The position numbers and the translations under genes were made by a program. A stretch of DNA of 64,000 bases from Pseudomonadota bacterium (lineage in GTDB: Bacteria; Pseudomonadota; Alphaproteobacteria; Rhizobiales; Xanthobacteraceae). Under the pieces are notes generated by a model. It saw nothing but the letters and a program-made list of their open reading frames with translations, did no database searches and was not told where the DNA came from. Within the stretch, counting starts at the first letter, position 1. Every line of letters begins with the position of its first letter. Shown here one piece after another: positions 35,561 to 44,405 of the stretch. The stretch lies in contig QEVP01000008.1 in NCBI GenBank assembly GCA_003576765.1, positions 1-64,000 on the forward strand, read 5' to 3'.

Positions 35561-37048
35561 ATGTCCGCTGCGATTGCAACCTTGCGTGACCGGCTCGCGC
35601 CGCCGTTCGCGGCTCTTTGTCTGGGCGCGGCTTGCGCCGTCGCTTCGTTGTCGCCGGCGCTGGCGCGCGGCCCCGACGGCATCGCCGACGTCGCCGAAAA
35701 GGTGATCGACGCGGTGGTCAACATCTCCACCTCGCAGACCGTGGACGGCAAGGCCGAGATGCGGCGCAACATGCCGCAACTGCCGCCCGGCTCGCCGTTC
35801 GAGGAGTTCTTCGAGGACTTCTTCAAGAACCGGCGCGGCGACAAGGGCAACACCCCGCGCAAGGTCAATTCGCTCGGCTCGGGCTTCATCATCGATAGCG
35901 ACGGGCTTGCCGTCACCAACAATCACGTCATTTCCGATGCCGACGAAATCAGCGTCGTGCTCAACGACGGCACCAAGTACCGTGCCGAGGTGGTCGGCCG
36001 CGACAAGAAGACCGACCTTGCGCTGTTGAAGTTCAAGCCGTCCAAGCCGCTGACCGCCGTCAAGTTCGGCGATTCCGACAAGCTCAGGCTCGGCGAATGG
36101 GTGATCGCCATCGGCAACCCGTTCAGCCTGGGCGGCACGGTGACCGCCGGCATCGTCTCGGCGCGCAACCGCGACATCAACTCCGGCCCCTACGACAACT
36201 ACATCCAGACCGACGCCGCCATCAACCGCGGCAACTCGGGCGGGCCGATGTTCAACCTCGACGGCGAGGTGGTCGGCGTCAATACCGCGATCATCTCGCC
36301 CTCCGGCGGTTCGATCGGCATCGGCTTCGCGGTGCCGTCGAAGACCGTGGTCGGCGTCATCGATCAGTTGCGCGAGTTCGGCGAGACCCGCCGCGGCTGG
36401 CTCGGCGTGCGCATCCAGCAGGTCACCGACGAGATTGCCGAGAGCCTGGAGATTAAGCCGCCGCGCGGCGCGCTGATCGCCGGCGTCGACGACAAGGGGC
36501 CGGCCAAGCCCGCCGGCATCGAGCCCGGCGACGTGGTGGTCACCTTCGATGGCAAGGACATCAAGGAGATGAAGGATCTGCCGCGCGCGGTCGCCGATAC
36601 GGCGGTTGGCAAGGAGGTCGATGTCGTCGTCATCCGCAAGGGCAAGGAGATGACCAGGCGCGTCAAGCTCGGCCGGCTCGAGGATGGCGAGAAGCTGATC
36701 GAAGCCTCGGCCAAGTCGTCGGCGCCCGACACCGCCGTCAAGCCGCCGGCGCAGAAGGCGCTCGGGCTCGACCTGTCGGCGCTGACCAAGGAGGCGCGGA
36801 CGCGCTACAAGATCAAGGATAGCGTCAAGGGCGTGCTCATCACCGATGTGGACGGTGCCTCCGATGCCGCCGAGAAGCGGCTCTCTGCCGGCGACGTGAT
36901 CGTCGAGGTGGCGCAGGAGGCGGTCACCAACGCGGCCGACGTCAAGAAGCGCGTCGATCAGCTCAAGAAGGATGGCAAGAAGTCGGTGCTGCTTCTGGTG
37001 TCGAACGCCAGCGGCGAACTGCGTTTCGTGGCGCTGTCGCTCGACTAG
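35561..37048 (+). CDS. degP: Periplasmic serine endoprotease, Do/DegP family
   Basis: Protein of 495 aa. A signal peptide (about 1-36, ending SPALARG) fits the ATG at 35561 with AGGAGA about 12 nt upstream; the longer open frame has no ribosome site. Trypsin-like domain with catalytic H122 (TNNHVISD), D152 (KKTDLALLKF) and S226 (NRGNSGGPMF). PDZ1 spans about 300-390 (RRGWLGVRIQQV) and PDZ2 about 415-490. It degrades or refolds damaged envelope proteins. Directly after hflKC-DUF2065, and followed by a perfect 24-bp hairpin. Confidence 0.95.
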   Translation: MSAAIATLRDRLAPPFAALCLGAACAVASLSPALARGPDGIADVAEKVIDAVVNISTSQTVDGKAEMRRNMPQLPPGSPFEEFFEDFFKNRRGDKGNTPRKVNSLGSGFIIDSDGLAVTNNHVISDADEISVVLNDGTKYRAEVVGRDKKTDLALLKFKPSKPLTAVKFGDSDKLRLGEWVIAIGNPFSLGGTVTAGIVSARNRDINSGPYDNYIQTDAAINRGNSGGPMFNLDGEVVGVNTAIISPSGGSIGIGFAVPSKTVVGVIDQLREFGETRRGWLGVRIQQVTDEIAESLEIKPPRGALIAGVDDKGPAKPAGIEPGDVVVTFDGKDIKEMKDLPRAVADTAVGKEVDVVVIRKGKEMTRRVKLGRLEDGEKLIEASAKSSAPDTAVKPPAQKALGLDLSALTKEARTRYKIKDSVKGVLITDVDGASDAAEKRLSAGDVIVEVAQEAVTNAADVKKRVDQLKKDGKKSVLLLVSNASGELRFVALSLD

Positions 37049-37079
37049 AATCTATTCCGATCATATTGAACCGTCCGCC

Positions 37080-37129
37080 CCCTCCCTTTTATCCCTCCCC
37101 CGCTTGCGGGGGAGGGATAAAAGGGAGGG
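37080..37129. terminator. Perfect 24-bp hairpin after degP (palindromic repeat copy 4)
   Basis: Left arm 37080-37103 and right arm 37106-37129 are exactly complementary over 24 bp with a TT loop. The core CCCTCCCCCGC/GCGGGGGAGGG is the same element as at 10282, 18841 and 20602. It starts 31 nt after the degP stop. A related tail, GTGAATGCCCGCGACATAAG, follows at about 37142. It may act as terminator and mRNA stabiliser, or be a mobile repeat. Confidence 0.8.
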
Positions 37130-37223
37130 TGCCGCCGCGATGTGAATGCCCGCGACATAAGGCGTTTTCGAGGTCGGATCCCGTCGAGAGGCGGAAAAGC
37201 TCTGACCGTCTTCGTCCGGTAGG

Positions 37224-37475
37224 TTAGCGCCCGCCGTGTCGTATCCCGGTGCCGACGTCGAGATAGCCGCCGATCCGCACGCAGGTATCGCTGCCCTCCA
37301 GTCGCACGAATCCCGCGCCGAACTCCGCGCAGCTTCTCACGGCCGGCTTCGGCTTGGCGAGATGTGCCGATGGAGCCTGCCGTGCCGCCGCGCCCGGTGT
37401 GCGGTCCGACTGGGCCATGGCCGCGACCGGCAGCGACAGCGGGATCAGCAGCGCGAGAAGCGTTAGGCGTTTCAT
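37224..37475 (-). CDS. Small exported porin-like protein (truncated porin N-terminus?)
   Basis: Protein of 83 aa. Signal peptide MKRLTLLALLIPLSLPVAAMAQ (1-22), then a linker and CAEFGAGFVRLEGSDTCVRIGGYLDVG. That last part resembles the conserved start of rhizobial Porin_2 proteins (CxxYGxGFFYIPGTDTCLxIGG), including both Cys. Porins of this family are over 400 residues, so this is either a degenerate remnant or a short derived protein. The signal peptide and clean stop suggest it may still be expressed. Nothing similar to the barrel follows downstream. Confidence 0.6.
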   Translation of the reverse strand: MKRLTLLALLIPLSLPVAAMAQSDRTPGAAARQAPSAHLAKPKPAVRSCAEFGAGFVRLEGSDTCVRIGGYLDVGTGIRHGGR

Positions 37476-37583
37476 CTGGACATTCCCGAAACGATGGTCA
37501 CGGTATAGCGTTTTCCAGTGGGGCGGGCACCGGTTCGCGTGAAGAAAACGCGTCAAACCCGAACCGCGCGACAGGAGATGCCG

Positions 37584-38003
37584 ATGCCTACGATCCGGGG
37601 CGTGCTCGAGACCGCCATTTACGTCGATGATCTCGCCCGCGCCCGCTCGTTCTACGAGGATGTCATGGGATTGCGGCCGATGCATGCCGATGGCCGCATG
37701 ACCGCCTATGATGCCGGGTCGGGCGGCGCCTTTCTGGTGTTCAAGCGCGGCGCATCGAACCACCGGACCACGCTGCCGGGCGGGGCGATCCCGGCGCACG
37801 ACGGGCAGGGGCCCCTCCATTTCGCGTTCGCGATTCCGCGTGCCGCGCTCTCCGACTGGGAGGCGCATCTGGCGCAGGCACATGTTGTGATCGAGGACCG
37901 GGTGACGTGGCCGCGTGGCGGTCAGAGCATCTATTTCCGCGATCCGGACGGGCATCTGGTCGAACTGGCGACGCCGGGGCTGTGGCCCAACGACGGGGCG
38001 TGA
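37584..38003 (+). CDS. VOC (glyoxalase/bleomycin resistance) family protein
   Basis: Protein of 139 aa with two beta-alpha-beta-beta-beta modules. TAIYVDDLARARSFYEDVMGL opens module one; GPLHFAFAIPRAALSDWEAHL opens module two; YFRDPDGHLVELATPGLW is the closing metal-site segment with Glu. VOC enzymes are metal-dependent lyases, dioxygenases or resistance proteins; the substrate here is unknown. The ATG at 37584 sits about 6 nt after AGGAG, a better spacing than ATG 37578. Confidence 0.85.
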   Translation: MPTIRGVLETAIYVDDLARARSFYEDVMGLRPMHADGRMTAYDAGSGGAFLVFKRGASNHRTTLPGGAIPAHDGQGPLHFAFAIPRAALSDWEAHLAQAHVVIEDRVTWPRGGQSIYFRDPDGHLVELATPGLWPNDGA

Positions 38004-38068
38004 CCACGCATGCGCGGCCGGCGGACTGTCGCCGGGATCGGGCCGTCGGCCGGCAACGGCGGCGCCGT

Positions 38069-38344
38069 TCAGCGCGGCGAAGAGGTCGAGCTCGGGGGCG
38101 GCGCGTCACCGTTCCTGATGCTGCGGGCCGGCTCGTCGTAGCCGTGGCGGCTTGAGTAGAACAACAGCACCATCAGGCTGACGCCGATGATCAGCGAAAA
38201 TCCGACGCCGAGCGTCATGGCGATGTAGCCGTGGGTCGAGACCTCGGCGTCGGTGATGGCGGTCATGCCGTCGAACACGAACCAGCCGGTGCCGCCGAGC
38301 AGCGTCAGCAGAAACAGGACTAGCAGAGCTGTACCGATGCGCAT
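38069..38344 (-). CDS. Small two-helix membrane protein
   Basis: Protein of 91 aa with helices at about 4-26 (GTALLVLFLLTLLGGTGWFVF) and 40-64 (YIAMTLGVGFSLIIGVSLMVLLFY), a short periplasmic loop AITDAEVSTHG, and a polar Pro/Ser-rich C-terminus. I do not recognise a named family. Similar short proteins occur in Bradyrhizobiaceae. An AT-rich stretch with AAACAT/ATGTTT arms (38417-38437) lies about 80 nt upstream and probably contains the promoter. Confidence 0.68.
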   Translation of the reverse strand: MRIGTALLVLFLLTLLGGTGWFVFDGMTAITDAEVSTHGYIAMTLGVGFSLIIGVSLMVLLFYSSRHGYDEPARSIRNGDAPPPSSTSSPR

Positions 38345-38550
38345 GGATATTCTCCCTTATCGATCCCCTCATCGATCCTTGGGGAGCGAACGATTGAAAC
38401 CATTCTAGCACAAAACAAACATTCAAAAAGTATGTTTTGCGTGATGTCCGTGGGTTGTTGTGACGGGGACGCGGCGGTTCGACATTGTGTCAGCGCAACT
38501 TTGCGGCACCGCGTCATCGGGAACCGACACGGCCGGCTCCGCCGGCGGGC

Positions 38551-38982
38551 TTAGGTTTGATAGGAGGCGATCTCGACCAGGCTGCCGTCGGGATCGCGGC
38601 AGTAGACCGAGCGCAGGGTGCCGCGGGCGCCTTGCCGGTTGACCGGCCCCTCCACCACCTCGACGCCGCAGGCGCCGAGATGCGCCACCACCGCCTCGGG
38701 CGTGGCCTCGGTGAGGAAGCACAGGTCGTCGCTGCCCGCCATCGCGTGGCGCGCGGTGAACCAGTCGGCCGGGTCGGCCGCCGCGGGCCGCAGGTTGATC
38801 TTGTTCCGGCCGAACACCACCGAGGTCCGCGGCGGCCGCCCGCCGCCGGGGTCGAAGGTGTGAATCTCCGCGCCGAGCACGGCCGCGTACCACCCAGCCG
38901 AGCGGGCGACGTCGCTGACATTGACGACGATGTGGTCGAAGCCGGTGATCGTGACCGGGGCCGGGGCGGAACTGTGCGGCAT
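38551..38982 (-). CDS. VOC family protein, dioxygenase-like
   Basis: Protein of 143 aa. ITGFDHIVVNVSDVARSAGWYAAVLG starts the first module with the metal-binding His; RTSVVFGRNKINLRP ends it. The second module has SDDLCFLTEATPEAVVAHL and RSVYCRDPDGSLVEIASY with the metal-binding Glu. It is unlike the VOC protein at 37584 in sequence, so this is not a recent duplicate. The closest general resemblance is to glyoxalase/ring-cleavage-type single-domain proteins. Substrate unknown. Confidence 0.85.
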   Translation of the reverse strand: MPHSSAPAPVTITGFDHIVVNVSDVARSAGWYAAVLGAEIHTFDPGGGRPPRTSVVFGRNKINLRPAAADPADWFTARHAMAGSDDLCFLTEATPEAVVAHLGACGVEVVEGPVNRQGARGTLRSVYCRDPDGSLVEIASYQT

Positions 38983-39125
38983 GGGCTGTCCTTTGCCTCG
39001 ACTTATTTTGATGGTGAACGGATCGTCAAGGTTCCTCGCCTATAGCGGACGAGGGCAGGGCGCCCACGAACCCGCTGCATCGGGGATGTGGGGCGACATG
39101 GCGGGCCACATTGGATGGAGCGGCA

Positions 39126-40319
39126 ATGCACGATCGAGGCGCGGCGGGACGGGCATGGCTGGTAGCGGCGGTTGCGGTGGTCGTGCTGGGCACGGCGCCG
39201 GGCAGCTTCTCGCCGGCCTCTGCACAAGGCGTGACCGCGGCCGCCGACTATCAGCAGCGGCTTCAGGTTTACCTGTCGGCGCGCCGCGCCTTCGAGGCGG
39301 AGGCGGACGCCTACTGGACGGCGATCGCCGAGAAGCGCCGGCTGCGCTTCGCCAAGCGGCGCGACGGTCGCGCCATCGGCCTTGATGACTATGTGCTGGC
39401 GCAGCCGCCGGTTTATGCCGGGCCGGCGCGTCCGGTCGATCCGACGCCGGGCGGGCGGCCGCCCCGGGTCGAGCGCAAGCCGCTGCCGGTCGTCGCCGAT
39501 TTCCTAAAGGCTGCCGCCGAGCACTATCGTTTCTCGCCGCAGCGCCCGGCGACGGAGCTGGCCTTCAAGCGCGCCTATGCCCGCGCCGCCAGCGAGGCCG
39601 GGCTGACGCGCGAGCAGGCGGTCAGGGTCTATGCCTTCGAGACCGGCGGCAACGGCACCCACGACATGCAGTCGGGCCTGAGCAAGGCGCGCCCCGGCGC
39701 GCGCGCCATCTCGACCGCGCTCGGCTACAACCAGCTTCTCACCGCCAACAGCGTCAACCTGATGGCCGAGCAGGGGCCGCACATCGTCGCCGCGCTCAAT
39801 GCGCGCGCCGCGCGCCTGTCGGGCGCCGAGCGCAAGGCGCTGGAGCACAAGATCGCCGTGGTCCGCCGCATGGTCGCGGTCGCCCGCTCGGTGCCGGGAA
39901 GCTGGAGCGAGCAGCAGAAGCTCGCCGCCACGCCGCAGGGCCATGGCATCCACGCCATGGTGCTCGACGTCGATGTCGGTCCGCTTCTGCAAACGCACAA
40001 GCTGATGACCTCGGTGATCTTCGCCCGCCGCAAGGGCTATACCCGGCCACTCAGCGCCGCCGAACTGGAAATGATGAACCTGACCGGCGACGGCAACGGC
40101 TTCGACATGGTGACGATGCCGCAGGCCTTGCGCGAGCGGGTGCCGACCGCGAATTTCTTCCAGCGCAGCGGCTACGAGCGCAACCCGGTGGCGATCCGCC
40201 ATAACACGGTGGCAAAACTGCTCGCGGTCACCGACGCCCGCATGGACAGCGCCGGACAGGCGCCGGGCGCGCGCGAACTGGCCGGCGCCTTCACCACCGT
40301 GCTGTCGTCCAGCGACTGA
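39126..40319 (+). CDS. Exported protein with lysozyme-like Glu motif, unknown function
   Basis: Protein of 397 aa, start ATG 39126 (MHDRGAAGRA). A signal peptide ends near residue 33 (SFSPASAQG). A charged helical part (about 40-80) precedes a proline-rich linker (about 92-122). Residues about 125-380 form one domain. Around E172 the sequence YAFETGGNGTHDMQSG...ALGYNQLLTANSVNLM recalls the ESGG...GAxGLMQ pattern of soluble lytic transglycosylases, with E172 as a candidate catalytic acid. I do not recognise a named family. A role in cell-wall turnover is a hypothesis only. Confidence 0.72.
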   Translation: MHDRGAAGRAWLVAAVAVVVLGTAPGSFSPASAQGVTAAADYQQRLQVYLSARRAFEAEADAYWTAIAEKRRLRFAKRRDGRAIGLDDYVLAQPPVYAGPARPVDPTPGGRPPRVERKPLPVVADFLKAAAEHYRFSPQRPATELAFKRAYARAASEAGLTREQAVRVYAFETGGNGTHDMQSGLSKARPGARAISTALGYNQLLTANSVNLMAEQGPHIVAALNARAARLSGAERKALEHKIAVVRRMVAVARSVPGSWSEQQKLAATPQGHGIHAMVLDVDVGPLLQTHKLMTSVIFARRKGYTRPLSAAELEMMNLTGDGNGFDMVTMPQALRERVPTANFFQRSGYERNPVAIRHNTVAKLLAVTDARMDSAGQAPGARELAGAFTTVLSSSD

Positions 40320-40401
40320 CAGGTCCGGCGCGAGCGTAATAAGGAAAGACCGCGATCCTTTCGGATCGCGGCCCGATGCCGGTTAGGGCCGGCGGTCGGC
40401 G

Positions 40402-41379
40402 CTATTTTCCGACGCCCTTTTCCTTGAAGTACTTCAGCGCGCCGGGGTGGAACGGCACCGGCGACCGGTCCTGCACCTGGTTGTCCAGCGAGAAGCTGTT
40501 GGCCTCCTTGTGGACCGCAACGAGGTCGGCCTTCTTCTCCACCAGCGTCTTGACGATGGTGTAGGCGTCGTCGTCGCTCATCTTGTTGCCGGTCACGATG
40601 ATGTTCCACACCTCGGCGATGGTGTTGTCCTTGTCGTAACCCGGATAGGTGCCGGACGGAATCTTGCCGGCGCTGTACAGGTTGCCGTACTTCGCATTCA
40701 TCTTGTCGACCACCTCGCTGTGGTCGATCAGCTTCAGCTTCATGCCGGGCGTCGCGGCAAGGTCGGTCACCGCCGCGGTCGGCAGGCCGCCGACCCAGAA
40801 GAACGCATCGATCTTGCGGTCCTTGATGGCGTTGACGGACTCGGCGACGCCGAGCCGCTCGCGCGTCATGTCCTTGTCCTTGTCGAGCCCGGCCGCCTCG
40901 ATGACGCGAAACGCCATCACCTCGGTGGCACCACCCGGCGAGCCGGTCGAGACCCGCTTGCCCTTGAGGTCGGAAAGTTTTTCGATGCCGGTGCCCTCGA
41001 CGGTGACAACGTGCATGCGGTTCGGATAGACGACGAGCAGGGTCTGCAACGGCACCTTGCCGCTGGTGAACTTGCCTTCGCCCTTGACTGCGTCCTGTGC
41101 CGCGTCGGCCATGGTGAAGCCGAGTTCGCTCTGGCCCGAGGCGATCAGCTTGAGGTTATCGACCGAGCCGCCGGTCACTTCGGCGGTGGCCTGCACGTTG
41201 GGCAGGTTCTTCGACAGCACGTTGGCGATGGCGCCGCCGAGCGGATAATAGACGCCGCCGGTGCCGCCGGTGCCGATGGCCATGGTCTTCTGCTGGGCAT
41301 CGGCCGTGCCGGACGCCATCAGCCCTCCGGCGAGCGCGATGGCGAACGCAACGGCAGTTGTCTTGAAGTTGATCAGCAT
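40402..41379 (-). CDS. TAXI family TRAP transporter solute-binding protein
   Basis: Periplasmic binding protein of 325 aa. Start ATG 41379 (MLINFKTT) has GGGAGAA 5 nt upstream; ATG 41400 is less likely. Signal peptide ends near GTADAQQ (about 29). The TAXI signature is IGTGGTGGVYYPLGGAIAN, followed by ATAEVTGGSVDNLKLIASGQSELGF and KRVSTGSPGGATEVMAFRVIEAAG. TAXI-TRAP systems take up organic acids such as glutamate or C4-dicarboxylates using an ion gradient. Its membrane partner begins upstream and overlaps the alternative start. Confidence 0.92.
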   Translation of the reverse strand: MLINFKTTAVAFAIALAGGLMASGTADAQQKTMAIGTGGTGGVYYPLGGAIANVLSKNLPNVQATAEVTGGSVDNLKLIASGQSELGFTMADAAQDAVKGEGKFTSGKVPLQTLLVVYPNRMHVVTVEGTGIEKLSDLKGKRVSTGSPGGATEVMAFRVIEAAGLDKDKDMTRERLGVAESVNAIKDRKIDAFFWVGGLPTAAVTDLAATPGMKLKLIDHSEVVDKMNAKYGNLYSAGKIPSGTYPGYDKDNTIAEVWNIIVTGNKMSDDDAYTIVKTLVEKKADLVAVHKEANSFSLDNQVQDRSPVPFHPGALKYFKEKGVGK

Positions 41380-41396
41380 AAGGTTCTCCCTGGTGG

Positions 41397-43418
41397 TCAT
41401 GAAGTCGGCGCCGGTTGTGCCGACGCGCGTGTTCTGGCCTGCCACAACAATACACCCCCTCCGATCAGCAGTCCCGGCAGATAGGTGTAGCCGATGTCGC
41501 GCCCTATGATCGCTTCCACGAGGGCTTCGATCAAGCTCGGGAAGATGAGCAGAAGCCCCGACAGCAGCAGCAGCATCTCTTCGACGAAAGTATTGCGCCG
41601 CAAGCCCCAGTATTGCGCCGCCGCGGCCAGCATCAGCAAGCCGAGCGACGTCTTGAGCGTGATCGCCACGATATCGAGCCAGCTTCCGCCTTGCGGAATG
41701 GCTAGCAGCAGGCCGATGCCTTGTGGATCGAGCACGAAGACGAACGGCACCAGAAACGCCGGCAGCGTGTATTTCCACGATTGCAGCGTCGTCCGGTAGG
41801 GATCGCCGCCGGTGATCGCGGCGGCGGCGAACGGCGACAGCGCGGTCGGCGGCGACACTTCGGACAGCACCGCGTAGTAGAAGATGAACATGTGGGTGGC
41901 GAAATCCGGCACGCCGAGCTTGATCATGGCCGGTGCGGCGACCACCGCGCAGATGATGTAGGAGGCTGTCACCGGCACCGCGAGGCCAATGATCCACACG
42001 ATCAGCGCGGTATAGATCGAGGTCAGGAGCAGGCTGCCGCCGGCATAGTCGATGACGATGGTGGAGAACTTCAGCCCGAGGCCGGTCAGCGTGACGACGC
42101 CGACCACGATGCCGGCGCAGGCGCAGGTGGTGGCCGCGCCGAGTGCGCTGGTGGAGCCGTCGGCCAGCGCGCGCACCAGTTTTTTCGGCACCAGCGCGGT
42201 ATCGCGGCGCAGGAAGCTCAGCGCGAGCGTGGTCAGGATCGCGTAGAACACCGACAGCGCAGGTGAGTAGCCGACCACCATGAAGATCACCACGGCGATC
42301 AGCGAAACGAAATGAAAGCCGTAGCGGCGGGTCATTTCGCCGAGGGTCAGTTCCGGCTTGTAGGCGACGTTGCGCGCGCCGAAGCGCCGCGAGTCGATCT
42401 CGACCATGATGAACAGCGACAGGTAGTAGAGAATGGTCGGGATCGTCGCCATCCAGATCACGTCGAGATAGCTGATCTTGAGAAACTCGGCGATCAGGAA
42501 GGCGGCCGCGCCGAGCACCGGCGGCGACAGGATGGCGCCGAGGCCGCCGGCCGCGAGCAGGCCGCCGGCGGCGTTCTTTTCGAATCCCGCCTTCTTCATC
42601 ATCGGATAGGCGACCGTGCCGATCATGACGGTGGTGGCGACGCCGGAGCCGGAGGGGCCGCCGAGCAGGAACGACGACAGCACCACCGTGCGCCCTGCGC
42701 TGTTGGCTTTTCCGCCCATCAGCGCCAGCGAGAAGTCGATGAAGAATTTTCCGGCGCCCGACTGCTGAAGGAATGCGCCGAAGATGCAGAACAGGATGAT
42801 CAGCGTTGCCGAGACATCGACGGCGACGCCAAAGATGCCTTCAAGGGTGATGAACAGGTGGCCGACGAGGCGCGACAGATCATAGCCCCGATGCGTCCAC
42901 GGTGCGGGCAGGTATGGGCCGAACATCGCGTAGGCGATGAAGAACAGCGATACGACCGGCATGATCGGGCCGGTGGCGCGCCGCGTCGCTTCCAGGATCA
43001 GGACGATGAAGATCAGACCGACGGTGACGTCCCAGACATCGGGAACGGTGGCGCGGTCGGTGAAGTCGTCGCCGCCGGCGAGCGCATAGGCGATGGTCGC
43101 CATCGCCAGGATGCCAGGGACGACGTCCCACCATCGGATGTGATTGCGGAAACGGGCGGCGAGGGGAAACAGCAAAAAGCTCAGAAGCAGCGTGAAGGCG
43201 ACGTGGACGTAGCGCAGTTCCTGCGTCGGGACGATGGAGTAGGCGGCATAGAGGTGGAACAGGCTCATGACGACCGCAATCGCGGTCACCGTTGTGCCGG
43301 CCCAGCCGAACAGCCGGTTGGTGGCGCCTTCTTCCGCTTCGACGAATGCCTCGGCCTTTTGCAGCGCATCGTCGGAGACGGCAACGATCTCCTCGCTGGA
43401 CGAAGTCGGTTCGGCCAT
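41397..43418 (-). CDS. TRAP transporter fused permease (4TM/12TM)
   Basis: Protein of 673 aa joining the small DctQ-like part (about 35-165, four helices) and the large DctM-like part (from about 170). Motifs: FGAFLQQSGAGKFFIDFSLALMGG, GGPSGSGVATTVMIGTVAYPMMKKAG, and GGLLAAGGLGAILSPPVLGAAAFL. This fused layout is standard for TAXI-type TRAP systems. It drives ion-coupled uptake of the ligand caught by the protein at 40402, with which it forms an operon. A GTAACG/CGTTAC palindrome lies 66 nt upstream of the start. Confidence 0.93.
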   Translation of the reverse strand: MAEPTSSSEEIVAVSDDALQKAEAFVEAEEGATNRLFGWAGTTVTAIAVVMSLFHLYAAYSIVPTQELRYVHVAFTLLLSFLLFPLAARFRNHIRWWDVVPGILAMATIAYALAGGDDFTDRATVPDVWDVTVGLIFIVLILEATRRATGPIMPVVSLFFIAYAMFGPYLPAPWTHRGYDLSRLVGHLFITLEGIFGVAVDVSATLIILFCIFGAFLQQSGAGKFFIDFSLALMGGKANSAGRTVVLSSFLLGGPSGSGVATTVMIGTVAYPMMKKAGFEKNAAGGLLAAGGLGAILSPPVLGAAAFLIAEFLKISYLDVIWMATIPTILYYLSLFIMVEIDSRRFGARNVAYKPELTLGEMTRRYGFHFVSLIAVVIFMVVGYSPALSVFYAILTTLALSFLRRDTALVPKKLVRALADGSTSALGAATTCACAGIVVGVVTLTGLGLKFSTIVIDYAGGSLLLTSIYTALIVWIIGLAVPVTASYIICAVVAAPAMIKLGVPDFATHMFIFYYAVLSEVSPPTALSPFAAAAITGGDPYRTTLQSWKYTLPAFLVPFVFVLDPQGIGLLLAIPQGGSWLDIVAITLKTSLGLLMLAAAAQYWGLRRNTFVEEMLLLLSGLLLIFPSLIEALVEAIIGRDIGYTYLPGLLIGGGVLLWQARTRASAQPAPTS

Positions 43419-43483
43419 AGTCCCCCCGGGAAGTTATTTGCGATCTCGCCGGACGATGATTGCCGACGTTCTGGTATGTCGTG

Positions 43484-43501
43484 GTAACGCGGCTTCGTTA
43501 C
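43484..43501. promoter_or_regulatory. Inverted repeat GTAACG-N6-CGTTAC upstream of the TRAP operon
   Basis: Perfect 6-bp arms, 66-83 nt upstream of the TRAP permease start. It is a plausible operator for a dimeric regulator such as a GntR or IclR member. No regulator gene is adjacent. Confidence 0.35.
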
Positions 43502-43697
43502 GGCCGGCGCGCGGCACGCGAAGCGGCTGTTATGTGCGGGTCAACAGCGCTGCATCTTCAGGTCCGCTCCGTGGTGGTTGATCCGTACCGCGATCTTGAC
43601 CGAATTTTGCAACCGGGAGAAGTCATTTATCGCGGCGTGTGGAAACGCGTGTGTGGCGCCACGCCGTATAATGTCGCCTGATTGAGCGAGGCGTGGG

Positions 43698-44252
43698 CTA
43701 TCGTGCGGGCGCGGCGATCGGCCTGATGCCGAGCGCCGCGATCGCGGCCATCGCCAGCGATATAAGCAAGTTGTAGCCGGCGAGAGATAGCCCCAGGAAG
43801 CGCCACTGCACCGCGTCGCAACGAATCACCTTGGCGCCTTCGAGCCGGTCGAGCAGGCTTGCGGCGTCGCCGAGGTCGGCCGCCGTGCCGGCGCATGCCG
43901 TCGGCCCCGGCCACCAGCCCCATTCCACGCCGGCGTGGTAGGCACCGAGCCCGGCATTGATCAGCATCGCAGCCGCGATGACGGCAAAGCCGACGATGAG
44001 GGCGCGGCGCGGTGCGCGCGGCGCGGCCAGCGCCAGCACCGCCGCGAGCGGAATGACAAGGTAGTAGGCGTAGCGTTGTTCGAGACAGAGCGGGCAGGGG
44101 CGGATATCGAGCACCAGTTCGAAGAACCACGCGCCCGCAATCGTTGCCGCGCCGATGAGGGCAACGGCGAGCGCGGCGAGGCCCGCCGGGGCGCGGCTCC
44201 GCGCCGCGGCCGCCATCGCAACACCGCCGGCAGTGCTGAGATCGTCTGTCAT
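43698..44252 (-). CDS. dsbB: Disulfide bond formation protein DsbB
   Basis: Inner-membrane protein of 184 aa with four helices. The first periplasmic loop carries the C53-P-L-C56 redox pair (DIRPCPLCLEQRYAYY), close to the quinone. The second loop has the C120/C145 pair (GPTACAGTAADL, VIRCDAVQWRFLG). It re-oxidises DsbA and passes electrons to quinone, supporting disulfide formation in periplasmic proteins. Start 44252 (MTDDLST) is preferred over an upstream ATG. No dsbA is adjacent. Confidence 0.93.
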   Translation of the reverse strand: MTDDLSTAGGVAMAAAARSRAPAGLAALAVALIGAATIAGAWFFELVLDIRPCPLCLEQRYAYYLVIPLAAVLALAAPRAPRRALIVGFAVIAAAMLINAGLGAYHAGVEWGWWPGPTACAGTAADLGDAASLLDRLEGAKVIRCDAVQWRFLGLSLAGYNLLISLAMAAIAALGIRPIAAPAR

Positions 44253-44405
44253 CGTCCGCGTGCCTATCCCGGCCCCGCGCGGCTGTCGAGATCGCATCGA
44301 TCACAAAGCGCGGCGTGGATTGTGCCGTCGCGCCTTGACCCGGCTTCGCCCGCCGCTATGATCCCGCCCGCTTCGCGCCCTGCCGCCTCGCGGGGGCCGG
44401 CGGAT

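Noticed and set aside
43460..43681. 73-codon open frame between dsbB and the TRAP operon
   Set aside because: No ribosome-binding site and no recognisable features; the region is better explained as promoter.
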